A stretch of DNA of 64,000 bases from Lachnospiraceae bacterium (GTDB lineage Bacteria; Bacillota; Clostridia; Lachnospirales; Lachnospiraceae). The stretch covers positions 1-64,000 of the forward strand of contig JAAVZL010000029.1 of assembly GCA_022791635.1 (NCBI GenBank), in the 5' to 3' direction. Of the stretch, positions 24,775 through 33,463 are shown in pieces; the first letter of the stretch is position 1; each line of letters begins with the position of its first letter. The position numbers and the translations under genes were made by a program. Below the pieces are notes generated by a model that saw only the letters and a program-made list of their open reading frames with translations, did not search any database and was not told where the DNA came from.

Positions 24775-25530
24775 ATGGTATCGTTTATAGGTGCAGGCCC
24801 GGGAGATCCGGAGCTTTTGACTATCAAAGGAAAACGCCTGATAGACAGTGCGGACATCATCATCTATGCAGGCTCCCTGGTCAATCCCCAGGTCCTTGCG
24901 GACGCAAAGGCTGACGCGCGCATCTACAACAGCGCCGGCATGACCCTGGAGGAGGTTCTGGCCGTCATGCAGGAGGGCGAGGCGGCAGGAAAAAAGGTGG
25001 TGCGGGTACATACGGGAGATCCGGCCATTTACGGCGCCCACAGAGAGCAGATGGACGCCCTGGATAAAATGGGCATCTCCTATGAGGTGATTCCCGGCGT
25101 CAGTTCCTTTCTGGCCGCAGCCGCGGCCCTTAAGAAGGAATATACCCTGCCCGGCGTCAGCCAGACCGTCATTCTCACCCGCATGGAGGGACGAACCCCC
25201 ATGCCCGAGGGAGAGAAGGTCCTTGATCTTGCCAGACACCAGGCCACTATGGTCATCTTTTTAAGCGCAGGGATGATGGGAGAGCTCTGCGCCACCCTTC
25301 GCCAAGCCTATCGGTCGGACACCCCGGCGGCTGTGGTGTACAAGGCCACCTGGGAGGATGAAAGAATTGTCCGGGGAACCCTTACGGATCTTCCGGAAAA
25401 GGTAGAACAGGCAGGCATCCGCAAGACAGCCTTAACGGTAGTGGGAGACTTCCTGGGAAATGACTACGAGCTTTCCAGACTTTACGATAAAACCTTTACA
25501 CACGAATTCAGAAAAGGAGTGGAGCCATAA
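24775..25530 (+). CDS. cbiF: Cobalt-precorrin-4 C11-methyltransferase
   Basis: A 251-residue SAM-dependent tetrapyrrole methylase that methylates C11 of (cobalt-)precorrin-4. The opening MVSFIGAGPGDPELLTIKG, the VVRVHTGDPAIYGAHREQMDAL region and PGVSSFLAAAAALKKEYTLPG identify the CobM/CbiF branch. CbiF rather than CobM is preferred because the cluster has CbiD and CbiG, the marks of the anaerobic cobalt-early route. It is the first gene behind the riboswitch and touches hemA with no gap. Confidence 0.94.
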   Translation: MVSFIGAGPGDPELLTIKGKRLIDSADIIIYAGSLVNPQVLADAKADARIYNSAGMTLEEVLAVMQEGEAAGKKVVRVHTGDPAIYGAHREQMDALDKMGISYEVIPGVSSFLAAAAALKKEYTLPGVSQTVILTRMEGRTPMPEGEKVLDLARHQATMVIFLSAGMMGELCATLRQAYRSDTPAAVVYKATWEDERIVRGTLTDLPEKVEQAGIRKTALTVVGDFLGNDYELSRLYDKTFTHEFRKGVEP

Positions 25531-26724
25531 ATGGGGATTCAGCTATTAAGCATCAGCCACAAAACGGCTCCCCTTGCCATACGGGAATTATTTGCTTTTA
25601 CTTCGGAGCAGCAGACAGAGCTTCTGAAATCCTTGTGCCAGGAGGCAAAGGCATTAGAGAGTGTGGTGATTTCCACCTGCAACCGGACGGAGATTTATAC
25701 CTATGATACAAAGGAAGAACAGCAGCAAAAGCTGTTTTCCAGGATTCAGCGGGTTGTGCTTGAGAAGGCCGGAGCGCTTAAGGTGGAGCATATCACCGAC
25801 TACCTGCGCTTCTACCAGGGAGAAAAGGCAGTCCGCCACCTGTTTTTGGTGGCGGCGGGACTGGACTCCATGGTCGTTGGGGAGGATCAGATTCTGGGCC
25901 AGGTAAAAAAGGCCCACGACCAGGCCAGGGAGGCGGGCACCACAGGAAAATATCTGAACACCCTGTTTCGCTATGCGGTGACCTGCGCCAAACGGATTAA
26001 GACGGACACCGAGCTGTCCAAAACATCCGTTTCCACAGCCACCCTTGCCATCAAGGCTGCCGAGGAGGCCCTGGGAGGCCTTGCAGGAAAGCGAATCATG
26101 GTCATTGGCGGAACCGGAGAAATCGGAGGGATTGTGCTCAAAAATCTCTACAGCATGAAGGGCCTGTCTATTTACACCACCATCCGCAATATCACCCTGA
26201 GCCATGACGCACACTTAAAAAGTGAGAGCAGTCAGGTGATTGACTATAAGGAGCGCTATTCCTATGTGGACGAGATGGATGTGATAATCAGCGCCACCTC
26301 CAGTCCCCACTACACCCTGACCTACCATAAGCTTCGGGAGCGGATCCATACAGAAAAGTCCCGGGTGTTTGTGGATCTGGCGGTGCCGGTGGACATTGAG
26401 GAGGCGGTGACGGAGATTCCCCGCACCTTTCTCTACAATATGGACGACATGGAGGCCCTGGCCAAGGCCAACAATCAGGCAAAAAAGCAGGCGGCAAAGG
26501 AGGCAGGAGAGATTTTGAAGGAATATGAAGATGAATTTATGTGCTGGATGATTTTTCAGCAGGCCATGCCTCAGATAGAGAAGACCAAGGAATGGATGCT
26601 GAAAGAGGCAGAGAAAAAGGGCTTTTCCAGAGCCATCGACAAGCTGTTCTACCGTCTGCGGGAACAGGCCTCTCCCGGGGAGCTCGAGGCAATCTTCCGT
26701 TGCCTGGAGGAATCAAAGACCTGA
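25531..26724 (+). CDS. hemA: Glutamyl-tRNA reductase
   Basis: Reduces Glu-tRNA(Glu) to glutamate-1-semialdehyde, the entry to C5-pathway tetrapyrroles. Catalytic Cys50 is in VVISTCNRTEIY, substrate residues in SISHKTAPLAIRE, and the NADPH domain starts with GKRIMVIGGTGEIGG near residue 188. The dimerisation helices form the C-terminus. Length 397 is slightly short of the usual ~420. The ATG immediately follows the cbiF stop; its ribosome-binding site lies inside cbiF. hemL and hemB, the next steps, are not in this cluster. Confidence 0.95.
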   Translation: MGIQLLSISHKTAPLAIRELFAFTSEQQTELLKSLCQEAKALESVVISTCNRTEIYTYDTKEEQQQKLFSRIQRVVLEKAGALKVEHITDYLRFYQGEKAVRHLFLVAAGLDSMVVGEDQILGQVKKAHDQAREAGTTGKYLNTLFRYAVTCAKRIKTDTELSKTSVSTATLAIKAAEEALGGLAGKRIMVIGGTGEIGGIVLKNLYSMKGLSIYTTIRNITLSHDAHLKSESSQVIDYKERYSYVDEMDVIISATSSPHYTLTYHKLRERIHTEKSRVFVDLAVPVDIEEAVTEIPRTFLYNMDDMEALAKANNQAKKQAAKEAGEILKEYEDEFMCWMIFQQAMPQIEKTKEWMLKEAEKKGFSRAIDKLFYRLREQASPGELEAIFRCLEESKT

Positions 26725-26785
26725 GGCTTGAGGACAGGAAGGAAGCATAGGAATCAAAGCGAAGAGTGGAAGAGAGACGATAAAG

Positions 26786-27517
26786 ATGGGGAAATTATAT
26801 GTGGTGGGCTTTGGCCCCGGCGGTTATGAGCACATGACGGCCAAATGCATTCAAGTGATAGAAAAGGCAGATGTGGTAACAGGATATACCACCTATGTAA
26901 ACATGCTGAAAGAGTATTTCCCAGAGAAGCAGTATCTGGCCACGCCCATGATGCAGGAGGTAAAGCGCTGCCGCATGGCCGTGGAGGAGGCACAGAAGGA
27001 CCAGGTGGTGGCCATGGTCAGCTCCGGAGACAGCGGCATCTACGGAATGGCCGGCATTATTTACCGGATAGCAGAGGAAATGAAAGCAGACATCGAAATC
27101 GAGACCGTGCCCGGCGTAACCGCGGCCAGCGCGGCGGCCTCCGTGCTGGGAGCGCCCCTGATGCATGATTTTGCAGTCATCAGTCTGAGCGATCTCATGA
27201 CCCCCCTCGACCTTATCTGGAAGCGAGTGGACTGCGCAGGATGGGGAGATTTGATTGTATGCCTCTATAACCCCAAAAGCAAGAAGCGCACCACCTACGT
27301 GGAGCAGGCGGCAGAGCTTCTGCTCAAATACCGCAGCCCCCAAACGCCGGTGGGGATTGTGCGCAATGCCGGACGTAAGGACGAGAGCAGCCAGATTACA
27401 ACCCTGGACCGGCTTAAGGACGCCGAGATTGATATGTTCAGCATTGTGATCATAGGAAACTCTCAAACCTACGTAAGCGGTGGACGTATGATCACGCCCC
27501 GGGGATATTCCGTATAG
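26786..27517 (+). CDS. cbiH: (Cobalt-)precorrin-3B C17-methyltransferase
   Basis: A 243-residue tetrapyrrole methylase that contracts the ring and methylates C17. The N-terminal LYVVGFGPGGYEHMTAK, GYTTYV, VSSGDSGIYGMAGI and VPGVTAASAAASVLGAPLMHDF, and the late IIGNSQTY, are typical of CobJ/CbiH. In the anaerobic route the CbiH reaction makes cobalt-precorrin-4, the substrate of CbiF encoded two genes upstream. It starts about 60 nt after hemA with a GAGAGACG purine-rich site. Confidence 0.93.
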   Translation: MGKLYVVGFGPGGYEHMTAKCIQVIEKADVVTGYTTYVNMLKEYFPEKQYLATPMMQEVKRCRMAVEEAQKDQVVAMVSSGDSGIYGMAGIIYRIAEEMKADIEIETVPGVTAASAAASVLGAPLMHDFAVISLSDLMTPLDLIWKRVDCAGWGDLIVCLYNPKSKKRTTYVEQAAELLLKYRSPQTPVGIVRNAGRKDESSQITTLDRLKDAEIDMFSIVIIGNSQTYVSGGRMITPRGYSV

Positions 27518-27547
27518 CCCCGGACAAAGACAATGGAGAGACGAGAT

Positions 27548-30004
27548 ATGAAGATTCGCATCGGAACAAGAAAGAGCCGTCTGGCCCTGATCCAGACAGA
27601 GCTTGTAAAAGAGAGAATAGAGGCCGTATTTCCAGAGGCAGAGATAGAGCTTGTGAAGCTGTCCACCAAAGGCGATGAGCTTCTTGACCGGTCCTTAACC
27701 TCCTTTGGGGGAAAGGGTGTGTTTACCAGGGAGCTTGAGGAGGCTCTGCTTTCTGGAGAGATCGATCTGGCCGTACATAGCGCCAAGGATATGCCCATGG
27801 AGTTCCCCAAAGGACTGCAAATCGGAGCCGTTCTCCCGCGAGCCGATGTAAGGGATGTATTCGTCACAACAACGGGCGTAAAAGCGGCAGATCTGCCGGC
27901 AGGAAGTAGAGTGGGCACCAGCTCTCTGCGCCGGGAGCTTCAAATCAAGGCCGTCAATCCCCTGGTGCGCATCACGCTCCTTCGGGGAAATGTAGAGACG
28001 AGGCTTCGGAAGCTTCGGGAGGGGCAGTACGACGGAATCCTGCTGGCGGCAGCGGGGCTTGAGCGCCTGGGGCTTCTTAGAGAGCCGGATCTTTCTCTGG
28101 AATATTTAAACCCCGATACCTTCCTCCCGGCGGCAGGTCAGGGAATTCTGGCCGTGGAGACCAGAGAGGGACACTTCGGGGAGGTGCTGTCGGCCATCCA
28201 CTGCGAGGAGGCGGCCCTGGCTCTTTGGGCCGAGCGGAGCTTCCTGACGGGAATCGGAGGAAGCTGCAATGCCCCGGCCGCCGGCCTGTGCTCTCTGAAA
28301 GACGGGGAGGCGAAGATGAAAGTAATGTTTGCCGGAGACGGAAAGCGCCTCAGGTACGCCTCCTGTGTAAGATCCTGGAACAAGGCTGGAAAGCTTCCCA
28401 CACCGGAAGAAATGAGGCTTTTTGGACAGGAGATGGCCCGCCGGGTAAAGCAGGGAAAGGTCTTCCTTCTGGGAGCAGGCCCCGGCGATGTAGAGCTTCT
28501 GACCGACAAATGCCTCCGGTGCTTACGGACCGCAGACGTGATAGTCTACGACAATCTCATCTTGGGCTCCCTGCTCAATGAGGCGCGGGCAGACGCAGAG
28601 CTGATTTACGCCGGAAAGCGAGCCTCCAATCACCATCTAAAGCAGGAAGAAACCAATCAGATCCTAATCAAAAAGGCATTCGAGGGAAAAACCGTAGCGC
28701 GCTTAAAGGGCGGCGATCCCTTTATCTTCGGCCGGGGCGGCGAGGAGGCGAAAGAGCTTAAAGATGCCGGAATTGAGTTCGAGATTGTGCCAGGCGTATC
28801 CTCCTCCTATGCAGCTCCGGCCTACGCGGGCATTCCTGTCACCCACCGGGACTACGCCTCCTCCTTCCATGTGATTACCGGCCACGAGAGCAATACCAAA
28901 GAAGGCCTGGCCTTGAATTACAGGCTTTTGGCCCGGGAGGAGGGCACCCTTGTATTTCTCATGGGACTTGGAAATCTGCCGCATATTACAAAGGAGCTCA
29001 TAGCAGGAGGAAAGAGCCCGGATACGCCTGCGGCCGTGATCCAGGAGGGAACCACGGCACGCCAAAAGGCGGCAGTGGGAAGCCTGGCCACCATAGAGGA
29101 AGAGACAAGAAAAGCCGAAATCAAAACGCCCGCCATCATTGTAGTGGGAGAGGTCGTATCCCTTCGGGAGCAGCTTTCCTGGTTTGGCAGGGGACGCCTT
29201 TTCGGCGCCCGGGTTCTGCTCACCGGAACGAAGGACATGTGCAGAAAGCAGCAGGAGGTATTAAAGGAAGAGGGAGCAGAAGCCGTTTCCTTCAGCCTGA
29301 TCCGCACAAAGCGCCTTCGCTCACAAGCGCTCACAGAGGCAGTAAACCGGCTTTCCGGTCCGCAGGAAGCCGTATGCACAAAAGACACGGGCTGTGGAGC
29401 GCCCAGATACACCTGGCTCGTATTTACCAGCAGCAACGGGGTCGCCTATTTCTTTGACGAGCTAAGAGAAGCCCAAAAAGACATCCGGAGCCTGGCCGGA
29501 ATCCGTTTTGCCGTCATCGGAAGCGGAACCAGAGAGGCCCTGGAGGCAAAAGGCATCTACGCCGACTTCATACCCTCCCGCTACTCCAGCAAGGATCTGG
29601 CAAAAGAATGGATTCCAAGCCTAACCCCACAGGATCGGATCTTGCTTCTGCGGGCAGAAGAGGCCTCCCCGGAGCTTACCAAAGCACTGGAGGAGCAGGG
29701 AATTCCCTATGAGGCAATCCCCCTGTATACCACAGAGACCGATGGGCGAAAGGAAGAAGAATTAAAGCGGCTCCTTCCCGGGATGGATTACATCACCTTC
29801 GCCAGCGCATCTGCCGTAAAAGCCTTTGCCGCCATGGCAGGAGATACAGGCCAGCTGAAAGCAAAGGTCATCTGCATCGGTCCCGTAACAGAGCAGGCGG
29901 CAAAGGAGGCCGGCCTAAAGGTACACCAAAGCGCCGTAACCTACACGGCAGAAGGCATTCGCGACGTGCTCCTTAGAGATCGACAGCCGACAAACCAAAC
30001 GTGA
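27548..30004 (+). CDS. Trifunctional HemC-CobA-HemD fusion (porphobilinogen deaminase, uroporphyrinogen-III methylase, uroporphyrinogen-III synthase)
   Basis: One 818-residue protein covers three consecutive steps. Residues 1 to about 300 are porphobilinogen deaminase (IRIGTRKSRLALIQT; VHSAKDMPME; dipyrromethane-cofactor Cys in GGSCNAP near residue 238). Residues about 302-547 are S-adenosylmethionine:uroporphyrinogen-III methyltransferase (VFLLGAGPGDVELLT, LKGGDPFIFGRGGEE, ITGHES). Residues about 550-818 are uroporphyrinogen-III synthase (VFTSSNGVAYFF, AVIGSGTREALE, ITFASASAVKAF). It turns porphobilinogen into precorrin-2 and commits it to cobalamin. CobA-HemD fusions are common in clostridia; adding HemC is rarer. 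cobD starts on its stop codon. Confidence 0.93.
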   Translation: MKIRIGTRKSRLALIQTELVKERIEAVFPEAEIELVKLSTKGDELLDRSLTSFGGKGVFTRELEEALLSGEIDLAVHSAKDMPMEFPKGLQIGAVLPRADVRDVFVTTTGVKAADLPAGSRVGTSSLRRELQIKAVNPLVRITLLRGNVETRLRKLREGQYDGILLAAAGLERLGLLREPDLSLEYLNPDTFLPAAGQGILAVETREGHFGEVLSAIHCEEAALALWAERSFLTGIGGSCNAPAAGLCSLKDGEAKMKVMFAGDGKRLRYASCVRSWNKAGKLPTPEEMRLFGQEMARRVKQGKVFLLGAGPGDVELLTDKCLRCLRTADVIVYDNLILGSLLNEARADAELIYAGKRASNHHLKQEETNQILIKKAFEGKTVARLKGGDPFIFGRGGEEAKELKDAGIEFEIVPGVSSSYAAPAYAGIPVTHRDYASSFHVITGHESNTKEGLALNYRLLAREEGTLVFLMGLGNLPHITKELIAGGKSPDTPAAVIQEGTTARQKAAVGSLATIEEETRKAEIKTPAIIVVGEVVSLREQLSWFGRGRLFGARVLLTGTKDMCRKQQEVLKEEGAEAVSFSLIRTKRLRSQALTEAVNRLSGPQEAVCTKDTGCGAPRYTWLVFTSSNGVAYFFDELREAQKDIRSLAGIRFAVIGSGTREALEAKGIYADFIPSRYSSKDLAKEWIPSLTPQDRILLLRAEEASPELTKALEEQGIPYEAIPLYTTETDGRKEEELKRLLPGMDYITFASASAVKAFAAMAGDTGQLKAKVICIGPVTEQAAKEAGLKVHQSAVTYTAEGIRDVLLRDRQPTNQT

Positions 30005-31122
30005 AAAGAGAAACCATGAAACCGCCAGAAAATCCATCCACACAACAGCTCATACACGGGGGAGATCGCTACGGAGCCTCCCTGCAAAGCGGCATAGCCC
30101 AGGAAGATCTCCTGGACTTCTCCGCCAACATCAACCCTTTGGGAATGCCAAAGGGAGTAAAGCAGGCCATCCTTGAGAGCTTATCCGCCTCCCTCCACTA
30201 TCCGGACCCCCTCTGCCGCCGCCTGCGCTCAGAGCTTGCACAAAAAGAGGGAATAGAGGCAGAAAGCATCCTATGCGGAAACGGAGGAGCCGATCTCATA
30301 TACCGCCTGGTATACGCCCTGAGACCGGAGCAGGCCCTGGTAACGGCCCCCACCTTCGCCGAATACGAAGAAGCCCTGCACCAGGCCGGAGCTAAGATTC
30401 GCTTCCATAACCTTCCGGAATCCATGGAGCTAAACGAATCCTTCCTGCAAGCCATCACAGCGGAAACCAAGCTTTTGTTCCTATGCAACCCCAACAACCC
30501 CACAGGCCTCCTAACAGACCGGTCCCTCCTACAAAAAATCCTAGAGAAGACAGAAACGTTCGGCATCTGGGTCTGCATAGACGAGTGCTTCCTGGACTTT
30601 GTAAGAGAAAAAGAAGCCTACACCCTGACAGGCCTCCTTCCCCGGTACCCCCACCTGCTGATCCTCAAATCCTTCACCAAGCTCTACGCCATGCCAGGCC
30701 TGCGCCTTGGCTACCTCCTTTCCGGAAATCGGGAGCTCCTTGAGCGCATCCGTCTGGCCGGCCAGCCCTGGTCCGTATCCCAGCCGGCCATAGAGGCCGG
30801 AATCGCCGCCCTAAAAGAAACCGGCTACCGGGAAAAAACCCTCTCCCTCCTGGAGCCGGAGCGCGACCGCTTAACCCAAGCCCTCACCACCCTCGGCTAC
30901 AGCGTCTGGCCCGGAAAAGCCAACTACCTAAGCTTCCGAGCGAAAGGAGAACCCGAGCTTTACGAAAAGCTCCTAGAGAAAGGCATCCTAATCCGCCCCT
31001 TAAGCAACTACCACAACCTCACAAAAGAAGACTACCGCATAGCCATACGCACCCCAAAGGAAAACACCCGCCTCCTGCAAACCCTCCAGGAGCTGTGCCA
31101 CCCCCAAAGCCCAACGTTATGA
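30001..31122 (+). CDS. cobD: L-threonine-O-3-phosphate decarboxylase
   Basis: A 373-residue fold-type I PLP enzyme that makes (R)-1-amino-2-propanol phosphate, the nucleotide-loop linker of cobalamin. HGGDRYGASLQSG and FSANINPLGMP at the N-terminus and the PLP lysine in LILKSFTKLYAMPGLRLGY are characteristic. The GTG at 30001 overlaps the TGA of the fusion gene (GTGA), a coupled start; an ATG at 30016 is the alternative. Codon use is unusually rich in C-ending triplets compared with cobT downstream. A hairpin-repeat region lies between it and cbiP. Confidence 0.9.
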   Translation: MKRETMKPPENPSTQQLIHGGDRYGASLQSGIAQEDLLDFSANINPLGMPKGVKQAILESLSASLHYPDPLCRRLRSELAQKEGIEAESILCGNGGADLIYRLVYALRPEQALVTAPTFAEYEEALHQAGAKIRFHNLPESMELNESFLQAITAETKLLFLCNPNNPTGLLTDRSLLQKILEKTETFGIWVCIDECFLDFVREKEAYTLTGLLPRYPHLLILKSFTKLYAMPGLRLGYLLSGNRELLERIRLAGQPWSVSQPAIEAGIAALKETGYREKTLSLLEPERDRLTQALTTLGYSVWPGKANYLSFRAKGEPELYEKLLEKGILIRPLSNYHNLTKEDYRIAIRTPKENTRLLQTLQELCHPQSPTL

Positions 31123-31174
31123 AGTTAAGCCCTGAAAGGCTTATAAAGGCGTCAGCAGTTCTTGCAGGCTTAAC
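31116..31174 (+). repeat. GTTAAGCC...GGCTTAAC hairpin repeat, short copy
   Basis: Begins over the cobD stop. GTTATGAAGTTAAGCC at the left and GTTCTTGCAGGCTTAAC at the right match the ends of the longer copy at 57598-57704, but this one lacks the roughly 48-nt GC-rich middle. GTTAAGCC and GGCTTAAC are an 8-bp terminal inverted repeat. It lies next to a second, unrelated inverted repeat. Confidence 0.75.
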
Positions 31175-31198
31175 CTTATGCCATTGCCCCAAAGCCAG

Positions 31199-31280
31199 CC
31201 CCCAGGCAGGAACGATCTTCCTTCCAGGCGTGTTAGCCCTTTGGGCGGAGCAGGGAAGGAAGATCGTTCCTGCCTGGGGG
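31199..31280. repeat. Perfect 27-bp inverted repeat between cobD and cbiP
   Basis: Arms 31199-31225 and 31254-31280 are exact reverse complements, beginning CCCCCAGGCAGGAACGATC. The 28-nt loop itself contains GCCCTTTGGGC. There is no T-run after it, so it is not a normal terminator. It sits about 38 bases before cbiP, inside the operon. It may be a miniature mobile element or an mRNA processing/stability hairpin. Confidence 0.85.
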
Positions 31281-31317
31281 CGTCCGTCGAACAAAATAAA
31301 AACACAAGGAGCCAAAA

Positions 31318-32829
31318 ATGACCAACCCCACAAAAACCCTCATGATCCAAGGCACCACCTCCAACGCCGGAAAAAGCTTTCTCACCGCCGCCCTCTGCCG
31401 CATCTTCAAACAAGACGGCTACCGCGTAGCCCCCTTCAAATCCCAGAACATGGCCCTAAACTCCTACATCACAAAGGACGGCCTGGAAATGGGCCGGGCC
31501 CAGGTCATGCAGGCCGAGGCCGCCGGAATCGAGCCCACCGTGGAGATGAACCCCATCCTCCTAAAGCCCACCAGCCACACCGGCAGTCAGGTCATTGTAA
31601 ACGGCGAAATCCTGGGAAATATGAGCGCCATGGACTACTATGCCAGAAAAAAACAGCTCCTTCCCCACGTGGAAAAAGCCTTCCAAAAGCTTTCCGGGGA
31701 GTATGACATTATCGTAATAGAAGGCGCCGGAAGCCCGGCAGAGATCAACCTGAAGGACAATGACATTGTAAATATGGGAATGGCCAGGCTTGCAAAGGCT
31801 CCGGTCCTCCTTGCAGGGGACATCGATCGCGGCGGCGTCTTCGCCTCCCTTTACGGAACCGTAAAGCTTCTCGAAGAAGAGGAACAGCGGCAGATCAAGG
31901 GCCTCATCATCAATAAATTCCGAGGCGACGTAGAAATCCTGCGGCCGGGCCTTCGGATGATTGAGGAAAAAACGGGAATTCCCGTAGTGGGCGTTGTGCC
32001 CATGACGCCCCTCGATCTGGACGACGAGGACAGCCTGTCGGAGCGGCTGAATCAAAGACAGACAGCAGGGGCCGTAGACATCGCCGTCGTCCACCTTCCT
32101 CACATTTCCAATTTCACGGACTTTAATGTCTTTGAAGGAATGAAGGAGATTTCCCTGCGGTACGTAAGGCAGGCAAAGGACCTAGGAAAGCCGGACCTCC
32201 TGATCCTTCCGGGAACCAAAAATACCATGGGCGATCTGCAGTGGCTTCGGGAATCCGGCCTGGAAGCGGCCATTTTACGCCAGGCAGAAACCGATACGCC
32301 GGTGGTGGGAATCTGCGGCGGCTACCAGATGCTGGGAGAGGAGCTTTCGGATCCCCACGGCGTGGAGCAGGGAGGCACTATGCGGGGGATGGGCCTATTG
32401 AATGCCCGGACTGTCTTTGAGCCGGCCAAAACACGGACCCAAATCCGGGGGCATATCCTTTGGGGAGCGAATACAGAGGAGCAATTTCGGGAAAGGGAGG
32501 TCCGGGGCTATGAGATCCACATGGGCAGGACCTTTAACCTGGGCCGCTGTCGGGAGACCATCCGCCTGGAGGATGGGCGGACGGACGGGCTGTGCAATGA
32601 CAGGGAGACCGTATTCGGAACCTACCTTCACGGGATTTTCGATTTTGGAGATTTGGCCGCCTTTGTGGTCCGGCGGCTGATGGAGAAAAAGGGGCTTGAT
32701 CCGGGAAGCTGGCATTTTGACTCCGAGGCCCATAAGCAGCAGGAGTACGACAAGCTGGCGGCTTTGGTGCGAAGCTCTCTGGATATGGATAAGATTTACA
32801 AGATATTGGAGGAGGGGATGGAATGTTAG
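31318..32829 (+). CDS. cbiP: Cobyric acid synthase
   Basis: Amidates adenosylcobyrinic acid a,c-diamide at side chains b, d, e and g, using glutamine and ATP. A 503-residue two-domain enzyme: an N-terminal dethiobiotin-synthetase-like ATPase with [14 protein letters not shown] and [10 protein letters not shown], and a C-terminal class I amidotransferase with the nucleophile Cys in [15 protein letters not shown] near residue 331 and its His in [14 protein letters not shown] precedes the ATG. It overlaps cbiC by 7 nt. In other nomenclature this is cobQ. Confidence 0.95.
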   Translation: MTNPTKTLMIQGTTSNAGKSFLTAALCRIFKQDGYRVAPFKSQNMALNSYITKDGLEMGRAQVMQAEAAGIEPTVEMNPILLKPTSHTGSQVIVNGEILGNMSAMDYYARKKQLLPHVEKAFQKLSGEYDIIVIEGAGSPAEINLKDNDIVNMGMARLAKAPVLLAGDIDRGGVFASLYGTVKLLEEEEQRQIKGLIINKFRGDVEILRPGLRMIEEKTGIPVVGVVPMTPLDLDDEDSLSERLNQRQTAGAVDIAVVHLPHISNFTDFNVFEGMKEISLRYVRQAKDLGKPDLLILPGTKNTMGDLQWLRESGLEAAILRQAETDTPVVGICGGYQMLGEELSDPHGVEQGGTMRGMGLLNARTVFEPAKTRTQIRGHILWGANTEEQFREREVRGYEIHMGRTFNLGRCRETIRLEDGRTDGLCNDRETVFGTYLHGIFDFGDLAAFVVRRLMEKKGLDPGSWHFDSEAHKQQEYDKLAALVRSSLDMDKIYKILEEGMEC

Positions 32830-33449
32830 AGAAAATACAATTTGTCAAGCCGGAAATGATTGAGGCCAGGAGCATGGAGATCATTACAGAGGAATTGCAG
32901 GGAAGGACCTGGCCGGAGCCGGAATTTTCCGTTGTAAAGCGATGCATCCACACGTCGGCGGACTTTGATTATGCCGAGAACCTGCGCTTTTCCGAACGGG
33001 CGGCGGCCCTGGGAGCAAAGGCTCTCAAGGACGGAGTTTCCATTGTGACGGATACGCGGATGGCAGCTTCCGGGATCAATAAGAAGCGGCTTTCGGAGTA
33101 CGGAGGAGAGGTTCACTGCTTCATGGATGCGGCCGATGTGGCGGAGGAAGCCAGGGCCCGCGGGTGTACCCGTGCGGCGGTCTGTATGGAGCGGGCAGCG
33201 GATCTTCATGAAAATCTCATCATTGCGGTGGGAAATGCGCCTACGGCTTTAGTGAGGCTGTACGAGCTTATCAAGGCGGGGGAGATTCGGCCGGTGCTGA
33301 TCATCGGGGCGCCGGTGGGGTTTGTAAATGTGGTGGAGGCAAAGGAGCTGATTATGACGGCCGGGGTTCCCTATATTGTGCCTGTGGGGCGCAAGGGGGG
33401 GAGTAATATTGCGGCGGCTGTTTGTAATGCGCTGCTGTATCAAAAGTGA
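32823..33449 (+). CDS. cbiC: (Cobalt-)precorrin-8X methylmutase
   Basis: Moves the methyl group from C11 to C12 to give cobyrinic acid. The 208-residue protein has the catalytic His43 in [12 protein letters not shown], then [10 protein letters not shown] and the late [16 protein letters not shown], as in CbiC/CobH. It overlaps cbiP, and cobT follows with its start just beyond the stop, so all three are coupled. Confidence 0.95.
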   Translation: MLEKIQFVKPEMIEARSMEIITEELQGRTWPEPEFSVVKRCIHTSADFDYAENLRFSERAAALGAKALKDGVSIVTDTRMAASGINKKRLSEYGGEVHCFMDAADVAEEARARGCTRAAVCMERAADLHENLIIAVGNAPTALVRLYELIKAGEIRPVLIIGAPVGFVNVVEAKELIMTAGVPYIVPVGRKGGSNIAAAVCNALLYQK

Positions 33450-33463
33450 GAGGATTAAGATTA

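Noticed and set aside
31095..31706. 203-codon forward frame spanning the 27-bp inverted repeat and the start of cbiP
   Set aside because: Its first half is the inverted repeat read twice, and its second half is cbiP out of frame. No ribosome-binding site.
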